This document shows, in pieces, positions 25,774 to 32,278 of a stretch of DNA of 47,736 bases. Numbering within the stretch: position 1 is the first letter of the stretch; each line of letters starts with the position of its first letter. A program made the translations under genes and the position numbers. A model generated the notes under the pieces. It worked only from the letters and a program-made list of their open reading frames with translations. It did no database searches and was not told where the DNA came from. The stretch comes from ZC4RG17 sp036259475 (GTDB lineage Bacteria > Actinomycetota > Acidimicrobiia > Spongiisociales > ZC4RG35): assembly GCA_036259475.1 (NCBI GenBank), contig DATABS010000104.1:1-47736 (forward strand), in the 5' to 3' direction.

Positions 25774-26058
25774 TCATCCTCCGGTCAGCTCTTCGATCTT
25801 CTCTGCCAGTTCGGTGTCCTTCTCGGTCAGACCGCCCGCGGAGTGGGTGGAGAGCCGTAGAGTCACCTTGTTCCATCGCACGTCGATGTCCGGATGGTGG
25901 AACGCCCTCTCGGCGTGAAGTGCCACTGAGGTGACGAAGCCCATCGCTTCGACGAAGTCGCCGAATTCGAATGTCTTGACGATCGTCTCTTCCTGGCGCT
26001 CCCATCCCGGCTTGCTTGCGAGAAAGTCTCTGATCTGATCGTCGTTCAACAGTGCCAT
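25774..26058 (-). CDS. phhB: Pterin-4a-carbinolamine dehydratase
   Basis: Small enzyme that dehydrates 4a-hydroxytetrahydropterin, recycling the pterin cofactor of aromatic amino acid hydroxylases. The 94-residue protein has the family core FVTSVALHAERAFHHPDIDVRWNKVTLRLSTHSAGGLTE, written here in two parts: HAERAFHHPDIDVRWN holds the catalytic His pair and STHSAGGLTEKD follows. Only 17 bases separate its ATG from that of the divergent DinB-like gene. No hydroxylase is in the window, so its partner is unknown; many bacteria carry this protein without one. Confidence 0.93.
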   Translation of the reverse strand: MALLNDDQIRDFLASKPGWERQEETIVKTFEFGDFVEAMGFVTSVALHAERAFHHPDIDVRWNKVTLRLSTHSAGGLTEKDTELAEKIEELTGG

Positions 26059-26063
26059 GGGCC

Positions 26064-26069
26064 CATACT
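26064..26069 (+). promoter_or_regulatory. Candidate -10 hexamer of the DinB-like gene (CATACT, 6 bases before ATG)
   Basis: CATACT ends 6 bases before the ATG at 26076. On the other strand the same site gives GAGTAT 6 bases before the phhB ATG, so the two start sites may share this 17-base spacer. Confidence 0.4.
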
Positions 26070-26075
26070 CGCAGG

Positions 26076-26576
26076 ATGTCCGAGCCTGAACCGCCCCATC
26101 CGGATCGTCTCGCTCCTGAACGGGAGATGCTCTTCTCGTTCCTCGACTTCTACCGATCGGTGATGATCCGCAAGGTGGAGGGTGTCGACCGCGACGGCTT
26201 GCGCATGTCTCCGGTCGAGTCGGGCACCTCCCTCGGTGGTCTCATCAAACATCTGGCGTACGTTGAAAGGAGCTGGTTTCAACGGGTTTGGGCGGCAAGG
26301 GAGGTGGAGTTTCCCTGGGCAGACGAGGACCCAGACGCAGACTTTCGACTGGATGCCGACGAAGACGCCGATGTGCTCATCGAGTTCTACCGCCAGGAGT
26401 GCGACGCCTCCCGGGCAATAGCCGCCGCCTCGCACCTGGATGACACCGTCGAGACGCCGCGGGGCAAACAGCTGAGCCTGCGGTGGCTGATGGTCCACAT
26501 GATCGAGGAGACGGCCCGCCACGCCGGCCACGCCGACCTGCTTCGGGAGATGATCGACGGGTCTGTGGGCGACTGA
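26076..26576 (+). CDS. DinB/DUF664-family protein
   Basis: A 166-residue four-helix-bundle protein of the DinB superfamily (YfiT/DUF664 group), often metal-dependent and thiol-transferase-like. Typical blocks are FLDFYRSVMIRKVEGVD, TSLGGLIKHLAYVERSWFQRV and LMVHMIEETARHAGHADLLREMIDG; the His in IKHLAYVE and the HxxxH in ARHAGHAD are the usual metal ligands. In actinobacteria such enzymes commonly use mycothiol, but no such link is visible here. The ATG at 26076 is preferred over 26052, which lies inside the spacer with phhB. Confidence 0.85.
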   Translation: MSEPEPPHPDRLAPEREMLFSFLDFYRSVMIRKVEGVDRDGLRMSPVESGTSLGGLIKHLAYVERSWFQRVWAAREVEFPWADEDPDADFRLDADEDADVLIEFYRQECDASRAIAAASHLDDTVETPRGKQLSLRWLMVHMIEETARHAGHADLLREMIDGSVGD

Positions 26577-26582
26577 GGCGGT

Positions 26583-27617
26583 CTAACTCGGCGGGGCGGT
26601 GGACCCGCGCACGACGAGGCGGGTCGGCAGCAGGCGGCGGGTCGCCTTGGGCGGCTCGCCGGCGCGCAGTGACATGAGGATGCGGGCCGCCTCCACCCCC
26701 ACGTCGTACTGGGGGATGGCGACGGTCGTCAGGGGCGGGCGCACCGCCGACATGAACGGCATGTCGTTGTGTCCGACCACCGAAATGTCCCCGGGGCAGG
26801 ACAACCCGTGTGCGTCCAGCGTCTCGTAGACGCCCAGGGCCATCATGTCGTTGCCGGCGAGGATCGCCGTCGGCGGCTCGACCAGGGTCAGCACGTCGAC
26901 CGCCCCCTTCTTCCCTGCGGGTACGGTGAAGCCATCGGTGTGGTGCACCACAACTCGCGCTTCCGGCAGATGACGCGTCAGCGCCTCGACGAACGCCTGC
27001 TCGCGGCGCATGGTCGTGGACAGATTGGGCGGACCGGTGACGTAGGCGATTCTCCGGTGCCCGAGCGCTACCAGATGCTCGACCGCCGCCGCCACCCCAG
27101 ATGCGTCGTCGCCGCCCACGAAGGGAAATGGGCTGTGATCGATCTCTCTCGTCACGAGGACGGTGGGGATCCCGAGGCCCTCCAGAGACGCCACGGCGGA
27201 GCTATCGCGGGCAGCGGTGGCGACGATGAGCCCCTCGCATCGACGTCCCAGCATCTCCTCTACGAAAGCCTCCTCCCGATCGGATCGATTGTCGGTGTCG
27301 GCCAGCAGGCAGGCCAGCCCGACTTCCCACAGGGTCTCTTCGATCCCACGCACGATGGGAGGCAACACCGGGTTCATGAGGTCGGGCACCACAACACCCA
27401 CCACACCCGAGCGACGCGTGCGAAGGCTCCTGGCCGCCGGGTCGGGGCGATACCCGAGGACCCGGGCCGCCTCCTGCACCTTGCGGGTCGTCTCCGGGCT
27501 GATCCGTCCCGGGAGCGCCGGGTTCAAGGCACGTGAGGCGGTCGCCGGATGCACTCCTGCCCGCTCGGCGACGTCGCGGAGGGTGGGTGGCTTGCGGGCG
27601 GCGGCGTCGCCTCTCAG
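26583..27617 (-). CDS. LacI-family transcriptional regulator (apparent CTG start)
   Basis: A 344-residue regulator. The N-terminal HTH is PPTLRDVAERAGVHPATASRALN with the LacI hinge VQEAARVLGYRPDPAARSLR; the remainder is a periplasmic-binding-like effector domain (GVVVPDLMNPVLPPIVRGIEE, ILAGNDMMALGVYETLDAHG, ISVVGHNDMPF). No ATG, GTG or TTG occurs in frame close upstream of the HTH. The best start is a CTG at 27617 overlapping the upstream stop as CTGA, matching the NTGA junctions of the rest of the window. Its effector is unknown. A perfect palindrome upstream of the operon is the likely operator. Confidence 0.88.
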   Translation of the reverse strand: MRGDAAARKPPTLRDVAERAGVHPATASRALNPALPGRISPETTRKVQEAARVLGYRPDPAARSLRTRRSGVVGVVVPDLMNPVLPPIVRGIEETLWEVGLACLLADTDNRSDREEAFVEEMLGRRCEGLIVATAARDSSAVASLEGLGIPTVLVTREIDHSPFPFVGGDDASGVAAAVEHLVALGHRRIAYVTGPPNLSTTMRREQAFVEALTRHLPEARVVVHHTDGFTVPAGKKGAVDVLTLVEPPTAILAGNDMMALGVYETLDAHGLSCPGDISVVGHNDMPFMSAVRPPLTTVAIPQYDVGVEAARILMSLRAGEPPKATRRLLPTRLVVRGSTAPPS

Positions 27618-28243
27618 GCTCTCGCCCAGTAGTCCTCCGAGGACTTCGACGAGGCGAGCGCTTCCGCCGTCTCGAACCCCGGCGCCATCGAGGCAGCCGT
27701 CTTGGCCATGATTTCGTGGTGCTCGATGTTCAACAGCCTCAGCCAGCTCTGCTGACCCAGGGTGAGGCCGATCATGCAACCGAGCTCGACGAGCTCCGGC
27801 TCCGTGAAATAGCGGTAGAGCCGCTCCCAGAAGGCGTCGTCGGTGTCGAGGTGCCACGCAATCGCTTCGGCGTAGGAGAGTGCCGCCTTCTGCCGTTCGT
27901 CGTACTTCTCGGACTTTTCGAAGTTCAGCAGGTCGTCGTATTGCCCTTCCTCGAGGCCCAGGCTCCGTCCCTTCTCGGACCGCTGATTGCCGCAGTACTC
28001 GCATTTGACGGAGCGGGAGATGTACACCCGGCACAGTTCCTTGAGCTCGTGGTCCACGATGCCGTTGCGGAACAGGTCGCGCCAGCTGTTGGCGAAGAAC
28101 CAGAACGCTTCCGGTACGTGGGCCCGGATCGCCGAGCTTTCGGGTCGAGGAGTGCCTTCCCGAGCGCACCGCTCCATCTCCTCGCGCATCTCCGGTGTCA
28201 TGTCGTCCAGTTGGACGTAGCTGATTCGCTGCTTGTCGCCCAT
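27614..28243 (-). CDS. Carboxymuconolactone decarboxylase/AhpD-like protein
   Basis: A 209-residue all-helical protein of the AhpD-like superfamily. The segment HELKELCRVYISRSVKCEYCGNQ contains the CxxC (CEYC) that serves as the redox site in AhpD-like proteins. YDERQKAALSYAEAIAWHLD and ELVELGCMIGLTLGQQ are further family blocks. The ATG at 28243 has an AGGAG Shine-Dalgarno sequence; the open frame extends to 28348 but would swallow the operator. It is first in a two-gene operon with the LacI-type regulator, so its substrate probably relates to the regulator's effector. Peroxidase, decarboxylase and lactonase-like roles are all possible. Confidence 0.85.
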   Translation of the reverse strand: MGDKQRISYVQLDDMTPEMREEMERCAREGTPRPESSAIRAHVPEAFWFFANSWRDLFRNGIVDHELKELCRVYISRSVKCEYCGNQRSEKGRSLGLEEGQYDDLLNFEKSEKYDERQKAALSYAEAIAWHLDTDDAFWERLYRYFTEPELVELGCMIGLTLGQQSWLRLLNIEHHEIMAKTAASMAPGFETAEALASSKSSEDYWARA

Positions 28244-28292
28244 GTGCTCTCCTGTCTCGGTCGGCCGGTCCTGTCCGGCGGGGCATGTCACT

Positions 28293-28308
28293 TGGCAATC
28301 GATTGCCA
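28293..28308. promoter_or_regulatory. Operator-like perfect palindrome upstream of the AhpD-like/LacI operon
   Basis: TGGCAATCGATTGCCA is a 16-bp perfect inverted repeat with a central CG, the form of LacI/GalR-family operators. It lies 50 bases before the AhpD-like ATG and 88 bases before recO on the other strand, so it probably mediates autoregulation by the adjacent LacI-type protein. Confidence 0.7.
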
Positions 28309-28395
28309 GCCCATGCGGCACGCTACGCCGATCGGTGGCGCCCGTCAAGCGCGGTCACTGCCTGCGGCCCTTCGTCCTCTACGCTTGACGACCTC

Positions 28396-29112
28396 ATGGC
28401 GATCCGCAACGACCAGGGAATCGTGCTGCGCGGCTACCCGTTCGGCGAGGCAGACCGCGTGGTGGTGCTGCTCAGTCCCAACCACGGCAAGCTGCGCACC
28501 GTCGCCAAGGGAGTCCGCAAGACCACGAGCCGGTTCGGCGGAAGGCTCGAGCCGTTCACCCATGTCGACCTGGTCCTCTACGAGGGAAAGAACCTCGACA
28601 CCATCACGCAGGTCTCGATCATCGAGGGATTCCCCCGCCTGCGGGGCGATCTGGTTCGGGTTGTGGCGGCGGGAATCATGGTGGAGGCGGCCGATGCGGT
28701 CGCTCAGGAGGACGAGTCGTCGTTGCGGCTCTTCCTCCTCCTACAGCGGGGCCTGCGCGCCCTCGAGGGCGGTGTGGTCGGCAACGACCTGATCACGTCC
28801 TTCCTTCTCAAGCTGGCGGGCGTGGTGGGAGTTGCACCCGCGCTGGTCAACTGCGCCGCGTGCGGACGGCGGGAAGACCTGGTCAGTTTTTCATTCGCCA
28901 GCGGGGGAGTGCTGTGTGAGCGTTGCCGCGGTGAGGGCGGAGTGAGGTTGCGTCCGGGGCTGACCACCTACCTCGCCGCCCTCGAGGCCGCTGATTTCGG
29001 CGCACTTCCTGCCGCCGAGGACACCCTTTCGGGGGATGCGATGGGAGTCGCCCGCCGTTTCGTGGAGTATCACCTCGACCGCTCGCTGCATTCGCTGGCG
29101 GTCATCGAGTGA
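28396..29112 (+). CDS. recO: DNA repair protein RecO
   Basis: Recombination mediator that loads RecA with RecR. The N-terminal OB fold has GIVLRGYPFGEADRVVVLLSPNHGKLRTVAKGVRK with FGGRLEPFTHVDLVLYEGKNLDTI (each shown in family order). A zinc-binding pair of Cys motifs (NCAACGR and LCERCRGEG) lies in the C-terminal half. 238 residues, normal. The ATG at 28396 matches the family start; TACGCT lies 10 bases upstream. Coupled to uppS by GTGA. Confidence 0.92.
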   Translation: MAIRNDQGIVLRGYPFGEADRVVVLLSPNHGKLRTVAKGVRKTTSRFGGRLEPFTHVDLVLYEGKNLDTITQVSIIEGFPRLRGDLVRVVAAGIMVEAADAVAQEDESSLRLFLLLQRGLRALEGGVVGNDLITSFLLKLAGVVGVAPALVNCAACGRREDLVSFSFASGGVLCERCRGEGGVRLRPGLTTYLAALEAADFGALPAAEDTLSGDAMGVARRFVEYHLDRSLHSLAVIE

Positions 29113-29861
29113 CGCTCGATCTGTCCGGAATCGACGCAGCCCGGGTGCCCCGCCACGTCGGTCTGATCCTCGACGGCAACGGCCGATGGGCCAACGCCCG
29201 CGGGCTGCCACGCACCGCCGGTCACATGGCAGGCGAGGAAGCACTCTTCGACACGGTGGAGGGAGCGCTGGAACTGGGGATCGAGTGGGTCACGGCCTTC
29301 ACCTTCTCGACGGAAAACTGGACCCGATCCGGCGAGGAGGTCGAGTTCCTCATGTGGTTCAACGAAGACCTGCTCCTACGTCGGCGCGACGACCTCGACC
29401 GCCAGGGCGTGCGCATGCTGTTCGCCGGCGACATGGATGATCCCCGCATCCCCGACCGGAACCGCCGTCATATGGCCGACGCCGCCACCCAAACCGCCGG
29501 CAACGAACGCCTCAACCTCGTGTTCGCCTTCAACTATGGCAGCCGGCGTGAGATCGCCCGGGCGGCGTCGGCCATCGCGGCCGAGGCGGCGGCGGGACGT
29601 CTCGATCCGTCCCAGGTCGACGAGCAGACCCTGAAGGCCCACCTCTGGGTGCCGGACATGCCCGACGTCGACCTGGTCATCCGCTCATCCGGTGAACACC
29701 GGCTGTCCAATTTTCTCCTGTGGCAGTCCGCCTACGCCGAGTTCTGGTTCCCTGGGATCCTGTGGCCGGACTTCGATCGCCATCACCTCGTCGATGCGGT
29801 GCGGGAGTACCAGGCCCGGGAACGCCGGTTCGGCGCCGCCGAGGACGCCGTGGCCGACTGA
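29109..29861 (+). CDS. uppS: Isoprenyl transferase (undecaprenyl diphosphate synthase family)
   Basis: Cis-prenyltransferase that makes the polyprenyl carrier lipid for cell-wall synthesis. Conserved regions are HVGLILDGNGRWANARGLPR (catalytic Asp), AFTFSTENWTR, FAFNYGSRREI and RSSGEHRLSNFLLWQSAYAE. 250 residues. The GTG at 29109 overlaps the recO stop (GTGA); recO-uppS is the conserved order. Product chain length (decaprenyl or undecaprenyl) cannot be read from the sequence. Confidence 0.93.
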   Translation: MTLDLSGIDAARVPRHVGLILDGNGRWANARGLPRTAGHMAGEEALFDTVEGALELGIEWVTAFTFSTENWTRSGEEVEFLMWFNEDLLLRRRDDLDRQGVRMLFAGDMDDPRIPDRNRRHMADAATQTAGNERLNLVFAFNYGSRREIARAASAIAAEAAAGRLDPSQVDEQTLKAHLWVPDMPDVDLVIRSSGEHRLSNFLLWQSAYAEFWFPGILWPDFDRHHLVDAVREYQARERRFGAAEDAVAD

Positions 29862-29873
29862 GATCACCCGGCT

Positions 29874-30029
29874 TCAGGCATCCGTTCCGGGCTTGACGAG
29901 TCCGCTTCCGTAGCCGGCGATCACGAGTCCTGCCCCGTCGTGTACTCGGAGCCTGGTCATGGTGCAGTTCACGTGGGTCTTCACGGTTGCAGGGCTCAGG
30001 AACAGCTTCTCGGCCCTATTGAGGCCGTC
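29874..30029 (-). pseudogene. Relic of a LuxR/NarL-type response regulator (C-terminal HTH only)
   Basis: The minus strand between uppS and the cupredoxin gene encodes DGLNRAEKLFLSPATVKTHVN, given here across its two halves (DGLNRAEKLF and LSPATVKTHVN), then MTRLRVHDGAGLVIAGYGSGLVKPG and a TGA. This is the last helix-turn-helix of a NarL/FixJ response regulator. It has no start codon and no receiver domain, and two to three residues of helix 1 are missing. It follows directly, in the same frame, after the cupredoxin stop codon, so only stop-codon read-through could express it. Confidence 0.75.
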
Positions 30030-30386
30030 TCAGGCGTCAGCTTCGACCACTGTGATGGTGCCCGTCATGAACGGGTGAGGCTGGCAGTGGTAGTCGAAGG
30101 TCCCGGCCTCCTCGAAGGTGTGGGTGAAGGTGCCCTCGGCCTGTAGCGGGCTCTCGAAGCTGTCGAACACGACGTTGTGTTCGACGGGGGCGTTCTCCCA
30201 TACCCATGTCACGGTCGTGCCCTCCTCGACGGTGACGGTCCCGTTCTGGAACTCCATGTCGGCGATGGTGATGACCGGGTCGCTGACGGGTTCACCGGAC
30301 GGTGGGGCCGTCTGTTGGTTGCCGCCTGTGCAGGCGGCGAGGACCAGAGCGAGGGCGAATGCAGTGAGTGTTCTCATTCCTTTCAT
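30030..30386 (-). CDS. Cupredoxin (plastocyanin-like) lipoprotein
   Basis: A secreted blue-copper protein of 118 residues. The N-terminus is a lipoprotein signal (RTLTAFALALVLAAC, lipobox LAAC), so it should be anchored outside the membrane. The cupredoxin domain has the type 1 copper ligands: His in PVEHNVVF, then Cys, His and Met in YHCQPHPFMTG. The ATG at 30386 overlaps the upstream stop as ATGA; the ATG at 30377, with GGAAGG upstream, is the alternative and changes only three residues. It likely shuttles electrons; the coupled membrane protein may be its partner. Confidence 0.9.
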   Translation of the reverse strand: MKGMRTLTAFALALVLAACTGGNQQTAPPSGEPVSDPVITIADMEFQNGTVTVEEGTTVTWVWENAPVEHNVVFDSFESPLQAEGTFTHTFEEAGTFDYHCQPHPFMTGTITVVEADA

Positions 30387-30781
30387 CCTTCCGTTGTGTT
30401 TCGGTCCCTGACGGCGAGCGCCATCACGAGGTACAACCCGAAGAGGGCGATACCCAGGGGAACATGGACATCGAGCCTCGACTGGTATCCCATGCCGATC
30501 TGCGTCCCGATCCCCAAGAACCCGAAGATGGACCCTGCCAGCACCCATCGATTTCGCCGGGTGGCAACCGCGGCCGTGACGATGGTCGTCAGGGCCAACA
30601 GTGGCAGGGCGATGGTGCCCATCATGCCGTGGATATCGATAACCCCGCCGGCACCGGACAGATACGATCCGGCCAGGGCGCCCTGGATGAACACCAGGAC
30701 GGCGATGAGTCCCGAGAGAACCCGGGTGGCCGCCACGGCGCCCGCGGCCGACCGGCGTGCCTTGGTCTCAGTTGGTTGCAT
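30383..30781 (-). CDS. Four-helix membrane protein coupled to cupredoxin
   Basis: A 132-residue protein with four predicted membrane segments (about residues 20-38, 50-70, 77-95 and 105-123). A His sits in GVIDIHGMMG and another in RLDVHVPLGIALF, facing helices 2 and 4, a pattern seen in small heme-binding or DUF6220-type membrane proteins. The family assignment is tentative. It is upstream of and coupled to the cupredoxin gene (ATGA). The ATG at 30781 is preceded at 6 bases by TACGTT and has no Shine-Dalgarno sequence. Confidence 0.75.
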   Translation of the reverse strand: MQPTETKARRSAAGAVAATRVLSGLIAVLVFIQGALAGSYLSGAGGVIDIHGMMGTIALPLLALTTIVTAAVATRRNRWVLAGSIFGFLGIGTQIGMGYQSRLDVHVPLGIALFGLYLVMALAVRDRNTTEG

Positions 30782-30787
30782 GCTTGC

Positions 30788-30793
30788 AACGTA
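30788..30793 (-). promoter_or_regulatory. Candidate -10 hexamer of the membrane protein-cupredoxin operon (TACGTT)
   Basis: TACGTT ends exactly 6 bases before the ATG at 30781, as at the other presumed leaderless starts. Confidence 0.45.
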
Positions 30794-30929
30794 CGAAACG
30801 GAACAGGCGGCGTCGTCCCCCGTCGTTGGCTTCGACCTACTGCAGACGGAGTATGTTTTCGGCCCGCCTCTCGGGAATGCATCGGGGTGATTGGCAACGG
30901 GCGACGCCACCTACACTTACCGGTTCCCG

Positions 30930-32237
30930 ATGATTGCCTCGCTCGAGACCATCGCCAACCTGGCCAAGCGCCGCGGCTTCGTATTTCCTTCTTCCGAGAT
31001 CTACGGCGGAATCCGCTCCGCCTACGACTATGGGCCGCTGGGCGCTCTCATGCTCCGCAACGTCAAGGACGAGTGGTGGCGTGCGATGGTTCAGGCCCGC
31101 GGCGACGTCGTCGGATTGGATTCGGCCATCATTCAGTCCCGGACGGTGTGGCGGGCGTCGGGCCATGAAGACGTATTCACCGATCCGCTCGTCGAGTGCC
31201 GTAACTGCAACGCTCGCCACCGCCTGGACAAGCTCGATGATCCCGACCAGTGCCCTACCTGCGGTAAGCGAGGGACGTTCACCGAGCCACGCCAGTTCAA
31301 TCTCATGTTCAAGACTCACACCGGGCCGGTCGAGTCGGAGGAGAACATGGTCTACCTGCGGCCTGAGACCGCCCAGGGGATCTTCATCAACTACGAGAAC
31401 GTGCGTCGCACCAACCGGCTCAAGCTGCCGTTCGGTATCGCCCAGGTGGGCAAGTCTTTTCGCAACGAGATCACCCCGGGGCAGTTCGTGTTCCGGACGC
31501 GGGAGTTCGAGCAGATGGAGATGGAGTTCTTCTGCCGCCCGGAGGAGGCGCCACGCTGGTTCGACTACTGGAGCGAGCAGCGCTTCAACTGGTACACCGA
31601 ACTCGGGATCGCCGAGGAGCACCTGCGGATTCGACCTCACGGCGAGGACGAGCTGTCGCATTACTCGGCGGGGACGGTCGACATCGAGTACGCCTTCCCG
31701 TGGGGATGGGACGAACTGGAAGGTGTGGCCAACCGCACCGACTTCGATCTGCGCCAGCACACCGAGCACTCCGGGATCGACCTTCGCTACTACGACCAGG
31801 AGTCGGACGAGCGGTTCTTCCCCTATGTGATCGAGCCGGCTGCCGGAGCCACCCGGACGATGTTCGCCTTCTTGATGGACGCCTACCACGAGGAGGAAGT
31901 GGAAGGCGAGACCCGGGTCGTGCTGAGGCTCGACTCCCGCCTGTCTCCGTATCAGGTGGCGGTGTTGCCCCTCTCCAAGAAGCCCGAGTTGGTCGAGCCG
32001 GCGGCCAAGGTGGCCGACTCGCTACGCGCCGATTTCATGGTCGAGTTCGACGAGACCCAGTCGATCGGCCGTCGCTACCGCCGCCAGGACGAGATAGGCA
32101 CGCCGTTGTGCGTGACGTTCGACTTCGAGTCGCTGGAGGACCACGCCGTGACGATCCGCTATCGCGACGCCATGACCCAGGACCGGGTGTCGATCGACCG
32201 CCTGCCCGAGGCGCTGCGCGGCGCTCTGACCGCGTGA
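30930..32237 (+). CDS. glyS: Glycyl-tRNA synthetase (homodimeric type)
   Basis: Class II synthetase that charges tRNA-Gly. Motifs include GFVFPSSEIYGG, DYGPLGALMLRNVKDEWW, the zinc-binding CRNCNARHR and CPTCGKRG, LRPETAQGIFINYENV, SFRNEITPGQFVFRTREFEQME and the C-terminal anticodon-binding part (VAVLPLSKKPELVEPA). The 435-residue length fits the bacterial alpha2 GlyQS type. The ATG at 30930 is the family start; TACACT lies 12 bases upstream. A TTG at 30891 would add 13 residues. It begins the conserved glyS-dnaG-rpoD cluster. No T-box was recognised. Confidence 0.95.
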   Translation: MIASLETIANLAKRRGFVFPSSEIYGGIRSAYDYGPLGALMLRNVKDEWWRAMVQARGDVVGLDSAIIQSRTVWRASGHEDVFTDPLVECRNCNARHRLDKLDDPDQCPTCGKRGTFTEPRQFNLMFKTHTGPVESEENMVYLRPETAQGIFINYENVRRTNRLKLPFGIAQVGKSFRNEITPGQFVFRTREFEQMEMEFFCRPEEAPRWFDYWSEQRFNWYTELGIAEEHLRIRPHGEDELSHYSAGTVDIEYAFPWGWDELEGVANRTDFDLRQHTEHSGIDLRYYDQESDERFFPYVIEPAAGATRTMFAFLMDAYHEEEVEGETRVVLRLDSRLSPYQVAVLPLSKKPELVEPAAKVADSLRADFMVEFDETQSIGRRYRRQDEIGTPLCVTFDFESLEDHAVTIRYRDAMTQDRVSIDRLPEALRGALTA

Positions 32238-32265
32238 CACCTGCCACCTGAGGGGTGACGGCCCG

Positions 32266-32271
32266 TAAGAT
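32266..32271 (+). promoter_or_regulatory. Candidate -10 hexamer of dnaG (TAAGAT, 7 bases before ATG)
   Basis: TAAGAT is followed by seven bases and the dnaG ATG, suggesting a separate leaderless dnaG-rpoD transcript. Confidence 0.5.
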
Positions 32272-32278
32272 CGGGTCG

